DNA of 8,048 nt from positions 1 through 8,048 of the forward strand of contig JAAZNR010000938.1 of assembly GCA_012798155.1 (NCBI GenBank). The letters run 5' to 3'. This document shows, one piece after another, positions 6,376-8,048 of this stretch (positions are counted from its first letter, which is position 1; each line of letters opens with the position of its first letter). The position numbers and the translations under genes are program-made. Origin of the DNA: Thermogutta sp. (GTDB lineage: Bacteria > Planctomycetota > Planctomycetia > Pirellulales > Thermoguttaceae). The notes below the pieces were generated by a model. That model made no database searches and was not told the DNA's origin. It was given only the letters and a program-made list of their open reading frames with translations.

Positions 6376-6993
6376 ATGTGGAAAAGCCCCGAGGATGCGG
6401 CCGGGCGCGAGCTGATTCTCGCCAGCAACTCCCCGCGGCGGCGTGAACTTCTGGCTGGGGCGGGCTATGCCTTTCGCGTGATCCCGCCCGATCCCGCGGC
6501 CGAGGACGGGCTGTGCAGCGGCGAACCGCCCGTCCGCACGGTCGTGCGACTTGCCCGGCAAAAGGCCGAGAACGTGGCCAAGAAGGTGGGAAGCGGGCTG
6601 ATTCTCGGCTGCGATACCATCGTCGTTTGCGGCGGGCAGTTGCTCGGCAAACCGGCAGACCGCGATCACGCCCGGCGAATCTTGCAACTCTTGCGCGGAC
6701 AACGGCACGAAGTCATCAGCGGGCTATGTCTTTGGGATTATCCCCACGGCATAGCGGAGGTTCGGGCCGCCGTTTCGGTCTTGCAGATGCACGATATTAC
6801 GGACGACGCCATCGATGAATACCTCGCAACCGGCTTATGGGAAGGCAAGGCCGGTGCCTTCGGGTATCAAGACCGCTTGGACTGGCTGACGCTGATAGAG
6901 GGGAGCGAGTCGAACGTGGTCGGTTTGCCTATGGAATTGCTCGCGGAAATGCTTGCGCGGCACGGCGTGATACCCGGCGCCAGCCCCGGATAG
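6376..6993 (+). CDS. maf: Maf/Ham1-fold nucleoside triphosphate pyrophosphatase
   Basis: A 205-residue Maf family protein. Family members hydrolyse nucleoside triphosphates (dTTP and UTP, or modified nucleotides such as m7GTP, depending on subfamily) to monophosphate and pyrophosphate, acting as house-cleaning enzymes in the cytoplasm. Visible signatures are the substrate-loop motif LILASNSPRRRELL (residues 13-26), the catalytic-aspartate motif GCDTIVV (Asp80), LGKPADRDHARRIL, and the C-terminal GKAGAFGYQDRLDWL (157-171) with GSESNVVGLPMELL. The usual IQ in the last block is YQ here, so the substrate subgroup cannot be named with confidence. The open frame extends 86 codons upstream, but that part overlaps the opposite-strand gene and resembles nothing. 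The gene is convergent with the TPR protein gene downstream. Confidence 0.95.
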   Translation: MWKSPEDAAGRELILASNSPRRRELLAGAGYAFRVIPPDPAAEDGLCSGEPPVRTVVRLARQKAENVAKKVGSGLILGCDTIVVCGGQLLGKPADRDHARRILQLLRGQRHEVISGLCLWDYPHGIAEVRAAVSVLQMHDITDDAIDEYLATGLWEGKAGAFGYQDRLDWLTLIEGSESNVVGLPMELLAEMLARHGVIPGASPG

Positions 6994-7186
6994 CGGACGC
7001 TGCACCGTATGTTCCCCCGGGAAGCGGCGAGCCGGCTGCTACAAAAATCGCTTCGGAAAAGAGGATCGCGGTGAGTCGCAGGCCGGGCGGGAATCACGGA
7101 GCCGCGGGGGTAACGATGAGCCTTCTTCCCGGAGCGCCGAGATGCCGACCGCTCGTCCGCCGGCTCTCTGCCGCCGGCGTCGGCCG
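6994..7186. other. Convergent intergenic region between maf and the TPR protein gene
   Basis: The region holds a GC-rich hairpin at 7158-7179 (arms CGCCGGC and GCCGGCG, 8-nt loop). Because the genes converge, it could serve the minus-strand gene as a transcript end, but no T-run follows it on either strand. TTCCCCCGGGAA at 7012-7023 is a small palindrome with two extra Cs. No gene is supported, although several shadow frames cross the region. Confidence 0.35.
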
Positions 7187-8048
7187 TCAACGGAGGGGAA
7201 GGCCTTCCAGGAACCGCCGTTGCTCGGCGAAAGCCTTTTCCGGGGGCAGGAGTTGCAGGGCCTCGCGAATCACAGTCGCGGCCTGGGCCTTGCCCTCGGT
7301 GTCCGCGAGATGCAAAGCCCAACGGGCATACAACTGCGCAAGGTTGCCGGGCAAGGGGCCGTAGGCGGGGTCGATGCGCACGGCCAGCCGAAGGCGCTGC
7401 GCCGCCGCCGCGTAATCCTTTTCGGCGGCTGCCGCGATGGCCCAATTGTTCAGCGCGGCTAAAAGGTTATCGCGGGCCGTGCGGTTGCCGGGATCGAGGT
7501 AGAGCGCTTTCACGTTGTCCGCCGCGGCCTCCGAAAAACGTTTTTTCAAGATAGCCTCGACGCCGCGGTTGTAATACACCGTGCCCACGAGTGCGACGGG
7601 ATTCATGGGGCGGGCCGCTTCTCCGTAAGGATCGGGATTTCCCGCCGACTTCGGCCCGGAAACCAGAGGCCCGTTTTCCACGCTCTCCGTACCGGCGAGA
7701 AGGTACGCATCCGGCGACGCGCCGGGATGGTCCCGCCGAAGATCGAACCACTCCGCGCAGGTCGCTTCTACGAGGACGGCTTGCCCTTGGCAATCCACGC
7801 GGCAGTAGGCATGCGTCGGCGACTGAAGCGGCGGCACCTCCAAGCCGAGTCGTTCGGCCAGTGTACAAAACCAGACCGTCGCGCTGACGCAGTTGTAGCG
7901 GCCCCGAGTCAGCGGCTCCAAGGGCGAGGTCGCTTCCAGGCGATAGTCGCCCGTCAATATCTCTCGATGCAAATAGTGAAAGACGGATTCCAATCTTTGC
8001 CGGGCGGAGGCTTCGGCGGGAATTTGTCGCGCGGCGTTTCGCACGTGC
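7187..8048 (-). CDS. Transglutaminase-like/TPR protein, N-terminus beyond the window
   Basis: The visible 286 codons are the C-terminal part; the frame is open to the right edge and the first possible start inside (GTG at 8044) is probably not real. Numbering from that GTG, a transglutaminase-like domain fills about residues 20-110. Its putative catalytic Cys52 lies in RGRYNCVSATVWF, His78 in SPTHAYCRV, and an acidic third residue is probably Glu93 in VLVEATCAEWFD. Three TPR-like helix pairs follow: about 155-188 (YYNRGVEAILKKRFSEAAAD), 197-230 (WAIAAAAEKDYAAAAQRLRL) and 233-273. The layout suggests a protein-interaction tail on a peptidase- or transglutaminase-fold domain. The substrate is unknown, and whether it is exported cannot be judged without the N-terminus. 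It ends at a TGA complementary to 7187-7189. Confidence 0.85.
   Translation of the reverse strand, partial: HVRNAARQIPAEASARQRLESVFHYLHREILTGDYRLEATSPLEPLTRGRYNCVSATVWFCTLAERLGLEVPPLQSPTHAYCRVDCQGQAVLVEATCAEWFDLRRDHPGASPDAYLLAGTESVENGPLVSGPKSAGNPDPYGEAARPMNPVALVGTVYYNRGVEAILKKRFSEAAADNVKALYLDPGNRTARDNLLAALNNWAIAAAAEKDYAAAAQRLRLAVRIDPAYGPLPGNLAQLYARWALHLADTEGKAQAATVIREALQLLPPEKAFAEQRRFLEGLPLR

Overview
The window is GC-rich bacterial chromosomal DNA with mostly housekeeping content. Codons favour G or C in third positions, and several real genes have long stop-free shadow frames on the opposite strand, as expected at this base composition. The wording of the SerC, PcrA-type helicase, RluA-type and Maf proteins, together with a transglutaminase-like/TPR protein and small degenerate repeats between genes, suggests a member of the Planctomycetota (Pirellulales-like). 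That placement is recall-based inference and was not checked by a search.

Left part (1-4487): a short leader with a tandem repeat is followed by three same-strand genes. These are serC (phosphoserine aminotransferase, serine and vitamin B6 biosynthesis), a PcrA/UvrD superfamily 1A DNA helicase with its C-terminal Tudor-like domain, and a YceH/DUF480 (UPF0502) winged-helix protein with an added C-terminal coiled coil. The gaps of 81 and 39 bases allow co-transcription, most plausibly of the helicase and YceH genes.

Middle (4488-5555): about 1.07 kb without an intact gene. It holds three 18-bp tandem repeats with internal hairpins, a decayed and probably internally deleted IS5-type transposase, several copies of a short TAGTCA-containing motif, and three copies of a 26-nt repeat. 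The last 26-nt copy ends at the base next to the stop codon of the following minus-strand gene. This is the least explained part of the window.

Right part (5556-8048): an RluA-family pseudouridine synthase (minus) is divergent from a Maf nucleotide pyrophosphatase (plus) across 124 bases. Maf is convergent with a minus-strand protein that combines a transglutaminase-like domain and TPR repeats; its N-terminus lies beyond the right edge.

I see no CRISPR array, phage module, toxin-antitoxin pair, defence island, tRNA or rRNA gene. The best unexplained signals are the non-coding repeats, not a new protein system.
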